This document shows, piece after piece, positions 44,145 to 52,956 of a stretch of DNA of 64,000 nt. A model generated the notes under the pieces. That model saw only the letters and a program-made list of their open reading frames with translations. It ran no database searches and had not been told where the DNA came from. The number at the start of each line of letters is the position of its first letter. The stretch's first letter is position 1. The stretch comes from Taklimakanibacter albus. GTDB lineage: Bacteria > Pseudomonadota > Alphaproteobacteria > Rhizobiales > Aestuariivirgaceae. The stretch spans positions 372,001 to 436,000 of the forward strand of contig NZ_JAENHL010000006.1 of NCBI RefSeq assembly GCF_016595235.1, in the 5' to 3' direction. The position numbers were made by a program, and so were the translations under genes.

Positions 44145-44627
44145 TCAGCCTTCCCGCAAGGCAACTGATTTCGCCATGGGATATATATTTTCCTTGAGAC
44201 GGTCGGTCTGCGGTTGCCCCGCATTCTGAAAGCCGCGCGCCAGATAGAAGGGGTGCGCGGTGGCCGTGCTGTTCAGGCTGAGGCGGGGAACGCCCAGGCT
44301 GGCCGCCGCGGCTTCGAGGGCGCCGACCAAGGCCGTGCTGACGCCCTGGAAGCGGGCGTCGGGCGATACATAGTTGAGCCTGATTTCGCCCACCTTCGAC
44401 ATGAGCGCGACGCCGAGAATCGTATCGTCGCCAGCTACCGCCACGAGGCACAGGGAGTCTTCCTGCCGGACCCATTCGCGGAATTTCTCCGGCGTCTTGT
44501 TGGCCAGCCAGCTCGCGAGCAAAGCGGGATCATTGCCGTGATCGCGGATGCACAGCTCGGTGATCGAGCGCCTGAGGACCAGGGCAGCTTGTTCGGCATC
44601 GGCTTCGATAGCCGGGCGGACCCTCAT
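44145..44627 (-). CDS. GNAT-family N-acetyltransferase
   Basis: A 160-residue acetyltransferase using acetyl-CoA. 'EIRLNYVSPDARFQGVSTAL' is the acetyl-CoA-binding region (the usual RGxG loop is RFQGVS here), and 'HPFYLARGFQNAG' is the C-terminal motif. It overlaps the HIT-gene stop by 4 bp. The acceptor substrate cannot be inferred. Confidence 0.85.
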   Translation of the reverse strand: MRVRPAIEADAEQAALVLRRSITELCIRDHGNDPALLASWLANKTPEKFREWVRQEDSLCLVAVAGDDTILGVALMSKVGEIRLNYVSPDARFQGVSTALVGALEAAAASLGVPRLSLNSTATAHPFYLARGFQNAGQPQTDRLKENIYPMAKSVALREG

Positions 44628-45094
44628 GGACTCGTGTCCTTCAGCTTCAACGCCTCGCGCAAGGTGAAGGCGACCCGGCCCAGCTCTTCCTCGCTCGGCC
44701 GCTCGATCGCCCTGAAGGTGATGTTGTCCTCGGCGATGTAGCGCCTGGACGTGATGTCCGTCGAGGTGTGGAGCGGAAGGACATGGGCATGCGCATGGGC
44801 GACGTCATTGCCGGTGAACAGGAAGGCGGCGCGGCTCACCTGATGCGTGGCTTTGAGGATACGGGCGAGCCTCTGGCCCAGGATGATGATGCGCGAGGCG
44901 AGCTCGGCGGTGAGATCATCGAAGGTCGGATAGTGATCGCGCGGGATGATCTGCACATGGCCGGGCCGGATCGGTCCGATATCGAGGAAGGCGACGACAT
45001 GGTCGTCCTCATAGACGATATGGGCCGGGCATTGGCGCTGGGCGATGCGGCAGAACAGGCAGGGTTGTGAAGTCGTGGTCATGGCGCGTCTCAT
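44624..45094 (-). CDS. HIT-family nucleotide hydrolase/transferase
   Basis: A 156-residue protein with an N-terminal 'PCLFCRIAQRQCPAHIVYED' zinc/dimer segment and the histidine triad H100-A-H-A-H104-VLPL. HIT proteins hydrolyse dinucleoside polyphosphates or nucleotide conjugates. The start is either 45094 or the ATG four codons later. It forms a two-gene unit with the GNAT gene. Confidence 0.88.
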   Translation of the reverse strand: MRRAMTTTSQPCLFCRIAQRQCPAHIVYEDDHVVAFLDIGPIRPGHVQIIPRDHYPTFDDLTAELASRIIILGQRLARILKATHQVSRAAFLFTGNDVAHAHAHVLPLHTSTDITSRRYIAEDNITFRAIERPSEEELGRVAFTLREALKLKDTSP

Positions 45095-45291
45095 CTGAAA
45101 AGGATTGCGGTTTCCGGAAATGAAAAACCCTCACCGGGCTGGCGGGAGGGTCGAGGAAACACGGGTCTCTCTTCAGAAAATCAGCGTGCGCTCAATCGCC
45201 TCCGCCGGTGGTACCCGGCAAGGGTTCGCGCATTCGAAGCTGGCCAATGAGAAGGCTCATGCGGTCCTTGTCGCATGGATGCGCCGCGACT
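45095..45291. other. Intergenic region between two leftward units
   Basis: A 197-bp gap. It holds the terminator at 45121-45152 for the genes on its right and presumably the promoter of the HIT-GNAT unit. A rightward reading of 70 codons here has no recognisable features and is not called. Confidence 0.5.
45121..45152 (-). terminator. Candidate terminator after the dehydratase-GNAT unit
   Basis: ACCCTC (45127-45132) and GAGGGT (45146-45151) form a stem with a G/C-rich loop. Read leftward the stem is followed directly by five U residues (plus-strand AAAAA at 45123-45127). It lies about 140 bp past the GNAT stop. Confidence 0.65.
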
Positions 45292-45750
45292 TCAAGCTGG
45301 GCCGGTTTGCAGGATAAGCACAGGCCGCACCCAGCTGACCCTGGGCGGGGACGGCGGCTTCCCCCCGATCAGTTTGGCGCCCAGGCGCTGATAGAAGCCG
45401 ACCGAGGGCGGATGCGAGACGATCTTGACCACGGCGAGGCCACGTGCGCGCGCCTCGTCTTTCATATGCGCGAAAAGCCGCCGGCCAAGTCCCGTTCCTT
45501 GCGCCGCTTCGGCCACGAACAGAAGGTCGAGCTCGGGCTCATCGCCCAGCATCAGGCTGTAGAAGCCGAGCAGCCGGCCCTCCGCTTCGGCGAGAAAGAT
45601 CAGATCGCGGCCGATCTGATCGGCGGTGACCTGATAGCCCTCCAGGATGCGCGCATAGTCGCCCCGATAGGCTGGCGAGTCCTGCATGAGCCGGGTGAGG
45701 CTGAGGGCGTCGGCGGCTGTGGCGCGACGAATATCAGTGACATGGGCCAT
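45292..45750 (-). CDS. GNAT-family N-acetyltransferase
   Basis: A 152-residue acetyltransferase. 'LDLLFVAEAAQGTGLGRRL' is the acetyl-CoA loop and 'HPPSVGFYQRLGAKLIG' the C-terminal motif. I chose the ATG at 45750 ('MAHVTDIRRATAADA'), 4 bp after the dehydratase stop; the in-frame extension to 45954 is Ser/Arg-rich shadow sequence. Co-transcribed with the dehydratase; substrate unknown. Confidence 0.87.
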   Translation of the reverse strand: MAHVTDIRRATAADALSLTRLMQDSPAYRGDYARILEGYQVTADQIGRDLIFLAEAEGRLLGFYSLMLGDEPELDLLFVAEAAQGTGLGRRLFAHMKDEARARGLAVVKIVSHPPSVGFYQRLGAKLIGGKPPSPPRVSWVRPVLILQTGPA

Positions 45751-45754
45751 CTGG

Positions 45755-46720
45755 CTAGGCGAGGGGAGTCCGCCCCTGCAGCACCTGCGCGAATTTGCTG
45801 CTGTCGATATTGCCGCCCGAGAGAATGAGACCCACGCGCTTTCCCGCCATCTGCGCCTGCTCTTTGACGAGGGCGGCAAGCGCCGCGGCGCCGGCGCCTT
45901 CGGTGACATTATGGGTGGCGCGGAAATAGAGCCGCATGGCCTCGGCGATCTCATCTTCGCTCACGTCGACGACACGGTCGGCGCCTTTGACGATCATCGC
46001 GAGAGCGTCGGCATTGGGCACGCGCACCGCCATCCCGTCGGCGAAGGAGAGAGCTGAATTGGTCGGCACTGCGCGGCCCTGGGCGAATGACAGTTTGTAG
46101 GAATTGGCCTTCTCGGCGACCACGCCGACGACTTTCGTCTTGAGACCGAGCAGATCGCGCACCGCGATGACGCCGCAAATGCCGGAGCCCAGTCCGATCG
46201 GCACGTAGACCGTGTCGAGGTCGCCGGCGCCCTTGAACAGCTCATGGGCGTAGGTCGCGACGCCCATCACCAGCTCGGGATGGAAGGAAGCGACCATGTC
46301 GAGACCTTGCTCACGGCCAAGCCGCATCGCTGTCTCGCGCGCCTCGTCGAAATCACTGCCACCTTCGATCAGCGTGCAGCCTAAGGCCCGCATCGCCTCG
46401 TTCTTCTCGACCGAATTGCCCTTGGGCACCACCACCGTCGCCTCGATGCCCTCGCGCCTCGCGGCGAAGGGAATCGACTGGCCGTGATTGCCGCGCGTCG
46501 CGGTGATGACGCCATTGGTCTCGCCGCGCTCCTTGCGCAGGTGCATATGGACGAGGCCGCCCCTGACCTTGAAGGCGCCGACCGGCGTGTGGTTCTCGTG
46601 CTTGACCCAGCATTCGCATTGGGTTGCCGCGGCGAGAAGGGGCCAGGCATATTGCGGCGTGGGCGGCATCGCCGCATAGACGATGCCCTGGGCGCGTTCG
46701 ATATCGGCGTGTTTCAGCAT
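45755..46720 (-). CDS. Threonine/serine dehydratase-like PLP enzyme
   Basis: A 321-residue fold-type II PLP enzyme. The PLP lysine is in 'TPVGAFKVRGG', 'TRGNHGQSIPFAAR' binds the cofactor phosphate region, and 'IGLGSGICG' is the glycine loop. It differs clearly from the EutB-like enzyme at 26686-27627 and lacks a regulatory ACT domain. It probably deaminates a hydroxy amino acid such as threonine, serine or a relative. It is divergent from fabD, with 117 bp between them. Confidence 0.87.
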   Translation of the reverse strand: MLKHADIERAQGIVYAAMPPTPQYAWPLLAAATQCECWVKHENHTPVGAFKVRGGLVHMHLRKERGETNGVITATRGNHGQSIPFAARREGIEATVVVPKGNSVEKNEAMRALGCTLIEGGSDFDEARETAMRLGREQGLDMVASFHPELVMGVATYAHELFKGAGDLDTVYVPIGLGSGICGVIAVRDLLGLKTKVVGVVAEKANSYKLSFAQGRAVPTNSALSFADGMAVRVPNADALAMIVKGADRVVDVSEDEIAEAMRLYFRATHNVTEGAGAAALAALVKEQAQMAGKRVGLILSGGNIDSSKFAQVLQGRTPLA

Positions 46721-46837
46721 GCTTCTCCTTATGGTCTGGCCCCTTGGCCGGTCAATGGGCCGGATAAGCCCGCGCTTGACTCGCCCGCCATCCGCATGCT
46801 TCGTGCCCCCTCATCTGAATCACCTTGAAGGTCATGC
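46721..46837. promoter_or_regulatory. Divergent promoter region, dehydratase and fabD
   Basis: This 117-bp gap lies between two divergent starts and must hold promoters for both the leftward dehydratase-GNAT unit and the rightward fatty-acid operon. No clear operator palindrome was recognised. Confidence 0.4.
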
Positions 46838-47788
46838 ATGAGCCTCGCTTTCATTTTTCCGGGTCAAGGCAGCCAGGCCGTGGGCATGGGCAAGGCGCTT
46901 GCCGATGCCTCGCCCGCCGCGCGCGCCGTCTTCGCCGAGGTCGATGAGGCGCTGGGCCAGAAGCTGTCGCAGCTGATGTGGGAGGGCCCGGAGGCCGACC
47001 TGACTTTGACCGAGAACGCCCAGCCGGCCTTGATGGCGGTGAGCCTCGCGGTCATCCGCGTCCTCGAAGCCGAACATGGTCTGAAGCTGCAGGATGTCGC
47101 CAAATTCGTCGCCGGCCATTCGCTCGGCGAATATTCGGCGCTCGCCGCCGCCGGCACATTCTCGCTGGCCGATGCGGCCCGCCTTCTGAAAACACGCGGC
47201 CGCGCCATGCAGGCGGCGACCCCGGTCGGCACCGGCGCCATGGCGGCTCTTCTGGGGCTCGATTTTGCCGATGCCGTGGCGGTCGCCGAAGCCGCCGCCC
47301 AGAACGAGATCTGCCAGGCCGCCAATGACAATGCGCCGGGCCAGGTCGTGGTGTCCGGCCACAAGGCCGCCGTCGAGCGTGCCGTGGTGCTGGCCAAGGA
47401 AAAAGGCGCCAAGCGCGCCGTGATGCTGCAGGTGAGCGCTCCCTTCCATTGCGCGCTGATGCAGCCCGCCGCCGAAGCGATGGCCAACGCGCTCGCCAAC
47501 ACGCCGATGCGTCCGCCGACCGTGCCGGTTTTCTCCAATGTGCTGGCAATTCCCGTGAGCGACCCCGCGGAGATCCGCAAGGCGCTGGTGGCGCAGGTCA
47601 CGGGCACCGTGCGCTGGCGCGAAAGCATGGCGGCGATGGCTGCCCAGGGCGTTAAACTCTTTTGCGAAGCGGGTGCCGGTAAGGTGTTGTCGGGACTCGT
47701 GAAACGGACCGCGCCTGACTCTGCGGGAATTGCCATGGGAACGCCCGACGACATCGCCCAGAACGTGGCGCAGCTCAAACAGGGATAA
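46838..47788 (+). CDS. fabD: Malonyl-CoA:ACP transacylase
   Basis: A 316-residue enzyme that loads malonyl units onto acyl carrier protein. It begins 'MSLAFIFPGQGSQAVGMGK'; the nucleophile is S95 in 'AGHSLGEYSALAAAG' and the partner is H204 in 'SAPFHCALM'. First gene of a rightward operon fabD-fabG with acpP and fabF close behind, the standard type II fatty-acid cluster. fabG follows after 4 bp. Confidence 0.97.
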   Translation: MSLAFIFPGQGSQAVGMGKALADASPAARAVFAEVDEALGQKLSQLMWEGPEADLTLTENAQPALMAVSLAVIRVLEAEHGLKLQDVAKFVAGHSLGEYSALAAAGTFSLADAARLLKTRGRAMQAATPVGTGAMAALLGLDFADAVAVAEAAAQNEICQAANDNAPGQVVVSGHKAAVERAVVLAKEKGAKRAVMLQVSAPFHCALMQPAAEAMANALANTPMRPPTVPVFSNVLAIPVSDPAEIRKALVAQVTGTVRWRESMAAMAAQGVKLFCEAGAGKVLSGLVKRTAPDSAGIAMGTPDDIAQNVAQLKQG

Positions 47789-47792
47789 AAAC

Positions 47793-48530
47793 ATGTTCGA
47801 TCTTACCGGGAAGACGGCGCTCGTCACGGGAGCCACTGGCGGCATTGGCGCCGCCATCGCCCGCAGCCTGCATAAGCAGGGCGCGACCGTCGCCATTTCG
47901 GGCACCCGCGCCGAGGTGCTGGAAACGCTGAAAGCCGAGCTCGGCGAGCGCGTCCATGTGCTTCCCTGCAATCTCGGCAACGCGGAAGAGGTGGAGAAGC
48001 TGGTCCCCGCCGCCGAAGCCGCGATGGGGTCGCTCGACATCCTCGTCAACAATGCCGGCATCACCCGCGACGGTCTGGCGATGCGCATGAAGGACGACGA
48101 CTGGGCGCAGGTTCTCGACGTCAATCTGACCGCTTCTTTCCGCCTGTCGCGCGCGGCGATGCGGGGCATGATGAAGCGCCGCTATGGCCGCATCATCGGC
48201 ATCACCTCGGTGGTGGGGGTCACCGGCAATGCCGGCCAGGCGAACTACGCCGCTTCCAAGGCGGGCATGATCGGCATGACCAAGGCGCTCGCCCAGGAAC
48301 TGGCGAGCCGCAATGTGACGGTGAATTGCATCGCGCCGGGTTTCATCGCGACGCCGATGACCGACGCGCTCAACGATAAGCAGAAAGAGGCGATCATCGC
48401 CAAGGTGCCAGCCGGCCGGCTCGGCACGTCGGATGACGTTGCGGCAGCAGCCCTCTATCTGGCCAGCGCCGAGGCGGCTTATGTGACAGGCCAGACGCTG
48501 CATGTTAATGGCGGTATGGCGATGATCTGA
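47793..48530 (+). CDS. fabG: 3-oxoacyl-ACP reductase
   Basis: A 245-residue NADPH-dependent SDR reducing beta-ketoacyl-ACP. Cofactor motif 'VTGATGGIGAAIA', 'NNAGITRDGL', catalytic S139, Y152 and K156 ('NYAASKAG') are all present. The ATG at 47793 is chosen; an in-frame start at 47730 overlaps fabD. The C-terminus 'GQTLHVNGGMAMI' is typical of FabG. Confidence 0.97.
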   Translation: MFDLTGKTALVTGATGGIGAAIARSLHKQGATVAISGTRAEVLETLKAELGERVHVLPCNLGNAEEVEKLVPAAEAAMGSLDILVNNAGITRDGLAMRMKDDDWAQVLDVNLTASFRLSRAAMRGMMKRRYGRIIGITSVVGVTGNAGQANYAASKAGMIGMTKALAQELASRNVTVNCIAPGFIATPMTDALNDKQKEAIIAKVPAGRLGTSDDVAAAALYLASAEAAYVTGQTLHVNGGMAMI

Positions 48531-48734
48531 ACCGGCGTCGGAGCCCGGTTTCCGGGCGGTCCGAGCGCGCTATCGAGGAATTTCTGAACGGGTTTTCCCG
48601 GGCCTTATCAAGGGGGTGGACTTGCCCCTTTTATGGCTCGCGGAATCTGTGTTAGGAAGCCCGGGACACGAGGGGGACGTATGTCCGATCGTAGAACGGA
48701 AAATAACTTAAACTACTGACGAGGACGATTGAAC
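48531..48734. other. Intergenic region between fabG and acpP
   Basis: A 204-bp gap that probably carries a separate acpP promoter, since acyl carrier protein is needed in large amounts. It contains a terminator-like hairpin at 48610-48632 and a GCCCGG-rich hairpin near 48545-48560. No gene is seen. Confidence 0.45.
48610..48632 (+). terminator. Weak terminator candidate after fabG
   Basis: AAGGGG and CCCCTT form a 6-bp stem over a 9-base loop, followed by TT. It could end or attenuate fabD-fabG transcription before acpP. The stem is short, so confidence is low. Confidence 0.35.
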
Positions 48735-48971
48735 ATGAGTGATGTTGCGGAGCGGGTGAAGAAGATCGTGGTCGAGCACCTGGGCGTCGACGCCGAGAAG
48801 GTGAATCCCGAAGCCAGCTTTATCGACGATCTCGGCGCCGACAGCCTCGACACGGTCGAGCTCGTCATGGCTTTCGAAGAAGAGTTCGGTATCGAGATCC
48901 CCGATGACGCCGCCGAGACGATTCAGACCGTCGGCGACGCGGTCAAGTTCATTGAAAAGAGCGCCGCTTGA
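48735..48971 (+). CDS. acpP: Acyl carrier protein
   Basis: A 78-residue acidic protein carrying growing acyl chains. The phosphopantetheine site is S37 in '[19 protein letters not shown]'. The ATG at 48735 with GAGG 10 nt upstream gives the standard '[12 protein letters not shown]' start; a TTG two codons earlier is less likely. It lies between fabG and fabF as expected. Confidence 0.97.
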   Translation: MSDVAERVKKIVVEHLGVDAEKVNPEASFIDDLGADSLDTVELVMAFEEEFGIEIPDDAAETIQTVGDAVKFIEKSAA

Positions 48972-48984
48972 CGGTTGCCGGTTG

Positions 48985-49000
48985 CCTCCCCACGGGGAGG
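48985..49000 (+). other. G/C-rich hairpin between acpP and fabF
   Basis: CCTCCCC and GGGGAGG pair around AC directly after acpP. No U-run follows. It could slow transcription or stabilise acpP mRNA relative to fabF; this is inference only. Confidence 0.35.
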
Positions 49001-49073
49001 GCCATGGATTGCAGCGCGGAGGCAAGAGACCAAAAGTCTTGCCGCCGCGTTGTCATATAAGAGAGGAGTTTTG

Positions 49074-50333
49074 ATGCGCAGGGTGGTTGTCACGGGGCTG
49101 GGGATCGTTTCGCCGCTTGCGACGGGAATCGAAGAGACATGGTCGCGGCTGACCGCTGGGGAGAGCGGCGCCGGTCCGATCACCAAATTCGATACGTCCG
49201 ACATGGCGTGCCGTATCGCTTGCGAAGTGAAGCCCGGCGACGGCAGCAATGGCACCTTCAATGCGAGCCAATGGGTCGATCACAAGGACCAGCGCCGTTA
49301 TGACAGCTTCATCATCTACGCGCTCGCCGCCGCCAAGCAGGCGGTGAAGGATTCGGGCTGGGAACCGAAGACCGAGGATGAGAAATACGCAACCGGCGTC
49401 TTGATCGGCTCCGGCATCGGTGGCCTCCCCTCGATCGAGGCGACGACACTGCTCCTCAATGAAAAGGGCCCGCGCCGCGTCAGCCCGTTCTTCATCCCGG
49501 GCTCGCTGATCAATCTCGCTTCTGGCGTCGTGTCGATCGAATACGGCTTCAAAGGCCCCAATCACGCCGTCGTCACCGCCTGCGCCACCGGCTCCCATGC
49601 GATCGGCGACGCCAGCCGCATGATCGCGCTGGGTGACGCCGATGTCATGGTTGCGGGCGGCGCCGAAGCCGCCATTTCGCGCCTCGGCATTGCCGGCTTC
49701 ATCGCTTGCAAGGCGTTGGCCACCAAGTTCAACGACACGCCGGAAAAGGGCTCACGCCCCTATGACAAGGACCGCGACGGCTTCGTCATGGGCGAGGGCG
49801 CCGGCATCGTGGTTCTCGAGGAATATGAGCATGCCAAGGCGCGCGGCGCCAAGATTTATGCCGAGGTCATCGGTTATGGCATGTCGGGCGACGCCTATCA
49901 CATCACCGCTCCCTCCGAGGACGGCGACGGCGCCTATCGTTGCATGCAGGCGGCCCTGAAACGGGCCGGCATATCCGCCCATGAGATCGACTACATCAAC
50001 GCCCACGGCACCTCGACGCCTTTGGGCGATGAGATCGAGCTCAAGGCGGTCGAGAGGCTGATGGGCAATGGGATCAATGGTTTGGCCATGTCCTCGACCA
50101 AGTCGTCGACCGGCCATCTCTTAGGGGCGGCGGGCGCCGTCGAGGCGATCTTCTCGCTCCTCTCGCTGCGGGACAATATCTGTCCGCCCACCCTCAATCT
50201 GGAGAATCCCTCGGTCGAGACCGAGATCGATCTGGTTCCGTTGAAAGCCCGGAAAAAGGAGATCAACACAGTTCTGTCCAATTCATTTGGTTTCGGTGGG
50301 ACGAACGCGTCGTTGATCATGCGGCGAGTCTGA
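49074..50333 (+). CDS. fabF: 3-oxoacyl-ACP synthase II
   Basis: A 419-residue condensing enzyme for chain elongation. The Cys-His-His triad is C170 ('TACATGSHA'), H311 ('NAHGTSTPLGD') and H348 ('STGHLLGAAG'). The ATG at 49074 follows GAGAGGAG and matches the usual 'MRRVVVTGLGIVSPL' start; an upstream in-frame start at 48975 lacks homology. Fits the fabD-fabG-acpP-fabF order. Confidence 0.97.
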   Translation: MRRVVVTGLGIVSPLATGIEETWSRLTAGESGAGPITKFDTSDMACRIACEVKPGDGSNGTFNASQWVDHKDQRRYDSFIIYALAAAKQAVKDSGWEPKTEDEKYATGVLIGSGIGGLPSIEATTLLLNEKGPRRVSPFFIPGSLINLASGVVSIEYGFKGPNHAVVTACATGSHAIGDASRMIALGDADVMVAGGAEAAISRLGIAGFIACKALATKFNDTPEKGSRPYDKDRDGFVMGEGAGIVVLEEYEHAKARGAKIYAEVIGYGMSGDAYHITAPSEDGDGAYRCMQAALKRAGISAHEIDYINAHGTSTPLGDEIELKAVERLMGNGINGLAMSSTKSSTGHLLGAAGAVEAIFSLLSLRDNICPPTLNLENPSVETEIDLVPLKARKKEINTVLSNSFGFGGTNASLIMRRV

Positions 50334-50466
50334 GCTGCTGGAGCGCTCCCCGCCACTTTGGTGACAAGGATGCGTTCTAGATTGGTAGCTTGACGAGCCC
50401 CCTTGTCCATATCGATCGAAGCCTGGGCTTTGATCAAATGGGGCAAGGCTCTAATGGAGGCCTATC

Positions 50467-51990
50467 GTGCCCGACCAGCGTAGGCAGAGATACAGCGTGG
50501 TGGTGCCGCCGCGCCGCCGGCGCCGCTCGGCCATCAGGAGGGTGTTCTACTCCCTGATGCTGCTGGCCGGAGGTGCGGCCTTGGTCGCCTTCGGCGGCGC
50601 CCTCTACGGCTATGTGAAATTCACCCAGGCGGGGCCTCTCGCCGAAGACAAGGTGGTCCAGATCGAGCGTGGCAGCAGTGTCCTCGACATCGCCGCCGAG
50701 CTTGAGAAGCAAGGCGTCATCTCGGACGCCAATGTCTTCGCCGCCGCCGCCAAGCTGGCGCGCCTGACCGGCACCGGCGCCCATCTCAAGCCCGGCGAAT
50801 ATCAGTTCAAGCAGGCGATGAGCATGCGCGACGCCATGGCGCTCGTCGCCGCCGGCAAATTCATCACCTACAAGGTCACCATCCCGGAAGGCTGGACGAC
50901 GGCGCAGGCGCTCGATCGCCTGCGCAACAACGAAGTGCTGCTCGGCGATATCACCCTCACGCCGGGCGAGGGCGAGATCATGCCCGACACCTACGTGTTC
51001 CAGCGTGGCGAGACGCGCGACAACATCGTCAAGGGCATGATGAATGCGAATCAGAAGATGCTCAACGAGCTGTGGCCGGAGCGCGCCGAGGATACGCCGG
51101 TCACCACCCCGGCTGAGGCCATGATTCTCGCCTCGATCATCGAGAAGGAGACCGGTGAGCCCGAGGAGCGCCCGCGCGTCGCCTCCGTCTTCGCCAATCG
51201 CTTGCGGCTGGGCATGCGGCTCCAGTCGGACCCGACGATCATCTATGGCATCACCGGCGGCAGGACCAAGCTCGACCGGCCCTTGACCAAGAAGGACATC
51301 GCCGAGGTCACGCCCTACAACACCTACCGGATCAACGGATTGCCCCCGGGCCCGATCGCCAATCCCGGCCGTGCGTCGCTCGAGGCGGCGCTTTCGCCCG
51401 CCAAGACCAAGGATCTCTATTTCGTCGCCGACGGCTCAGGCGGCCATGTCTTTGCCGAGACCCTGGAGGAGCACCGCGTCAATGTGAAGAAATGGCGCGA
51501 AATCGAAAAGAATAAGAACCAGGGCGGCGAAGAAGCCCCGGTCATGGATGAGACGCAGGATGCGGGCGCCCCGACCGCGGCACCCGAGGCCAATATCGCC
51601 GCGACCGAGCAGGCCGCTCCCGAGGCGGCGACGACCGATCAGCAGACCACGACACCGAGCCTGCCCACGGGCGATGACATCCAGGCGGCCGACCAGCAGA
51701 ATGCCGGCAACCAGGCGCCGGAGCCGGAAGCCGGAGTCGAGGCTGACGCTGCCGATCAGGGCGGCGCGCAGCAGGCCGCCGGCGCCAATGCCGTGCCGCC
51801 GCTGCCGCGCCCCAAGCCCGAAGGGCTCTCCGGGGAGGCGGCGCCTGCCCAGCCGGAGGCCGCTCCGACCGCGCCGGAGGCCGAGCCCACCACGGTGGCT
51901 GAGGTCGTCCTCGATTTGAAGCCCGGTAGCGTGATCCGGGGCTCGAAGGGGCTGATTCCGATCCCGGCGCCCAAGCCTCAGGCTCCTTAA
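50467..51990 (+). CDS. mltG: Endolytic murein transglycosylase MltG
   Basis: A 507-residue inner-membrane enzyme that cleaves nascent glycan strands and helps set their length. A cytoplasmic basic N-terminus precedes a TM at about 28-50; a LysM-like region follows. The catalytic Glu is E226 in 'ILASIIEKETGEPEERPRVA', with 'RLQSDPTIIYG' and 'NTYRINGLPPGPIANPG'. Residues after about 345 form a 160-residue low-complexity tail rich in Ala, Pro, Glu and Gln, beyond the usual family end. It starts at GTG with GGAGG 7 nt upstream. Confidence 0.95.
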   Translation: MPDQRRQRYSVVVPPRRRRRSAIRRVFYSLMLLAGGAALVAFGGALYGYVKFTQAGPLAEDKVVQIERGSSVLDIAAELEKQGVISDANVFAAAAKLARLTGTGAHLKPGEYQFKQAMSMRDAMALVAAGKFITYKVTIPEGWTTAQALDRLRNNEVLLGDITLTPGEGEIMPDTYVFQRGETRDNIVKGMMNANQKMLNELWPERAEDTPVTTPAEAMILASIIEKETGEPEERPRVASVFANRLRLGMRLQSDPTIIYGITGGRTKLDRPLTKKDIAEVTPYNTYRINGLPPGPIANPGRASLEAALSPAKTKDLYFVADGSGGHVFAETLEEHRVNVKKWREIEKNKNQGGEEAPVMDETQDAGAPTAAPEANIAATEQAAPEAATTDQQTTTPSLPTGDDIQAADQQNAGNQAPEPEAGVEADAADQGGAQQAAGANAVPPLPRPKPEGLSGEAAPAQPEAAPTAPEAEPTTVAEVVLDLKPGSVIRGSKGLIPIPAPKPQAP

Positions 51991-51995
51991 CCGGT

Positions 51996-52032
51996 CGCCT
52001 GAAAAGCGGTATCCCTTTCTCCCGGTCAGGCG
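51996..52032. repeat. Short palindrome after mltG
   Basis: CGCCTGA (51996-52002) and TCAGGCG (52026-52032) flank GAAAAGCGGTATCCCTTTCTC-like sequence. The layout, with an AAAA/TTTC core inside outer G/C arms, resembles the repeat at 61223-61272. It lies between mltG and yicC and could work as a weak transcription end. Confidence 0.45.
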
Positions 52033-52068
52033 GTAAAGTCGCCCAAGTTTCGATTCGGGGATGGGTCT

Positions 52069-52956
52069 ATGTCGCTGTCGAGCATGACAGGTTACGCACG
52101 CGCTTCGGCGGCGCTCGACGCTTTGCATTGGCAATGGGATATCAAGAGCGTCAACGGCAAGAGCCTCGATGTTCGATGCCGGTTGCCGCCCGGCTTCGAG
52201 ACGCTCGATCTGCCGGTGCGCGAGATCGCCCAGAAGCACCTGAAGCGCGGCAATGTCCAGATTGGCTTCACCGCCGATCGCGGCGGTGCCGAGCAGGCGC
52301 TGGCGGTCAATGAGGCGGCACTCGAGCAGGTCGTCGCTTTGGCCGAGAGATTGCGCGAGCGTTTGGGCGGCGCGCCGCCGCAGATCGAAAACCTGCTGGC
52401 CTTGCGCGGCATCATCGATGTCGCAAGCCCGGTGGAGGACGAAGCCCAGACGGCCCGGCGCGACAAAGCCATCCTCAAAAGCGTGGAAGAGGCGTTCCAG
52501 GCGCTGGCCGTGATGCGCAAGGCCGAGGGGGCCAAGCTCGCCGCCATTCTGGGCCAGCATCTCGACCGGATCGAGAAGCTGGTCATCGCGGCGCGCGACA
52601 ATCCGGCGCGAACCGTCGAGGCGATCAGAGCCCGCCTCGGCGAGCAGGTGAGCCGTCTCATGGAGACCAATTCGTCGTTCGACCGCGACCGGCTCCATCA
52701 GGAAGCGGTGCTGCTGGCGACGCGCGCCGACATCGTCGAGGAGATCGATCGGCTCTTTGCCCATATCGAGGCCGCCCGCAAGCTGGTGCAGTCGAAGGAG
52801 CCTGCCGGCCGCCAGCTCGACTTTCTCGCGCAGGAATTCAATCGCGAGGCCAACACCCTGTGTTCCAAGGCGTCCGATAAGAGCTTGACGGCCATCGGGC
52901 TTGAGTTGAAGACCGTCATCGATCAGATGCGTGAGCAGGTGCAGAATATTGAGTAG
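52069..52956 (+). CDS. yicC: YicC-family endoribonuclease
   Basis: A 295-residue protein. The N-terminus 'MSLSSMTGYARA' and 'WDIKSVNGKSLDVRCRLP' are the YicC_N signature; the C-terminus 'GRQLDFLAQEFNREANTLCS' is the DUF1732 signature. YicC relatives have been described as RNases. It overlaps the probable guanylate kinase start by a few bases, and this yicC-gmk pairing is conserved in proteobacteria. Confidence 0.94.
   Translation: MSLSSMTGYARASAALDALHWQWDIKSVNGKSLDVRCRLPPGFETLDLPVREIAQKHLKRGNVQIGFTADRGGAEQALAVNEAALEQVVALAERLRERLGGAPPQIENLLALRGIIDVASPVEDEAQTARRDKAILKSVEEAFQALAVMRKAEGAKLAAILGQHLDRIEKLVIAARDNPARTVEAIRARLGEQVSRLMETNSSFDRDRLHQEAVLLATRADIVEEIDRLFAHIEAARKLVQSKEPAGRQLDFLAQEFNREANTLCSKASDKSLTAIGLELKTVIDQMREQVQNIE

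Noticed and set aside
45105-45317. Rightward 70-codon ORF between HIT and GNAT genes
   Set aside because: It covers a leftward terminator and the end of the GNAT gene, has no recognisable motif and no good ribosome-binding site.
46721-46837. FabR/FadR-type operator before fabD
   Set aside because: I found no convincing palindrome in the divergent gap.
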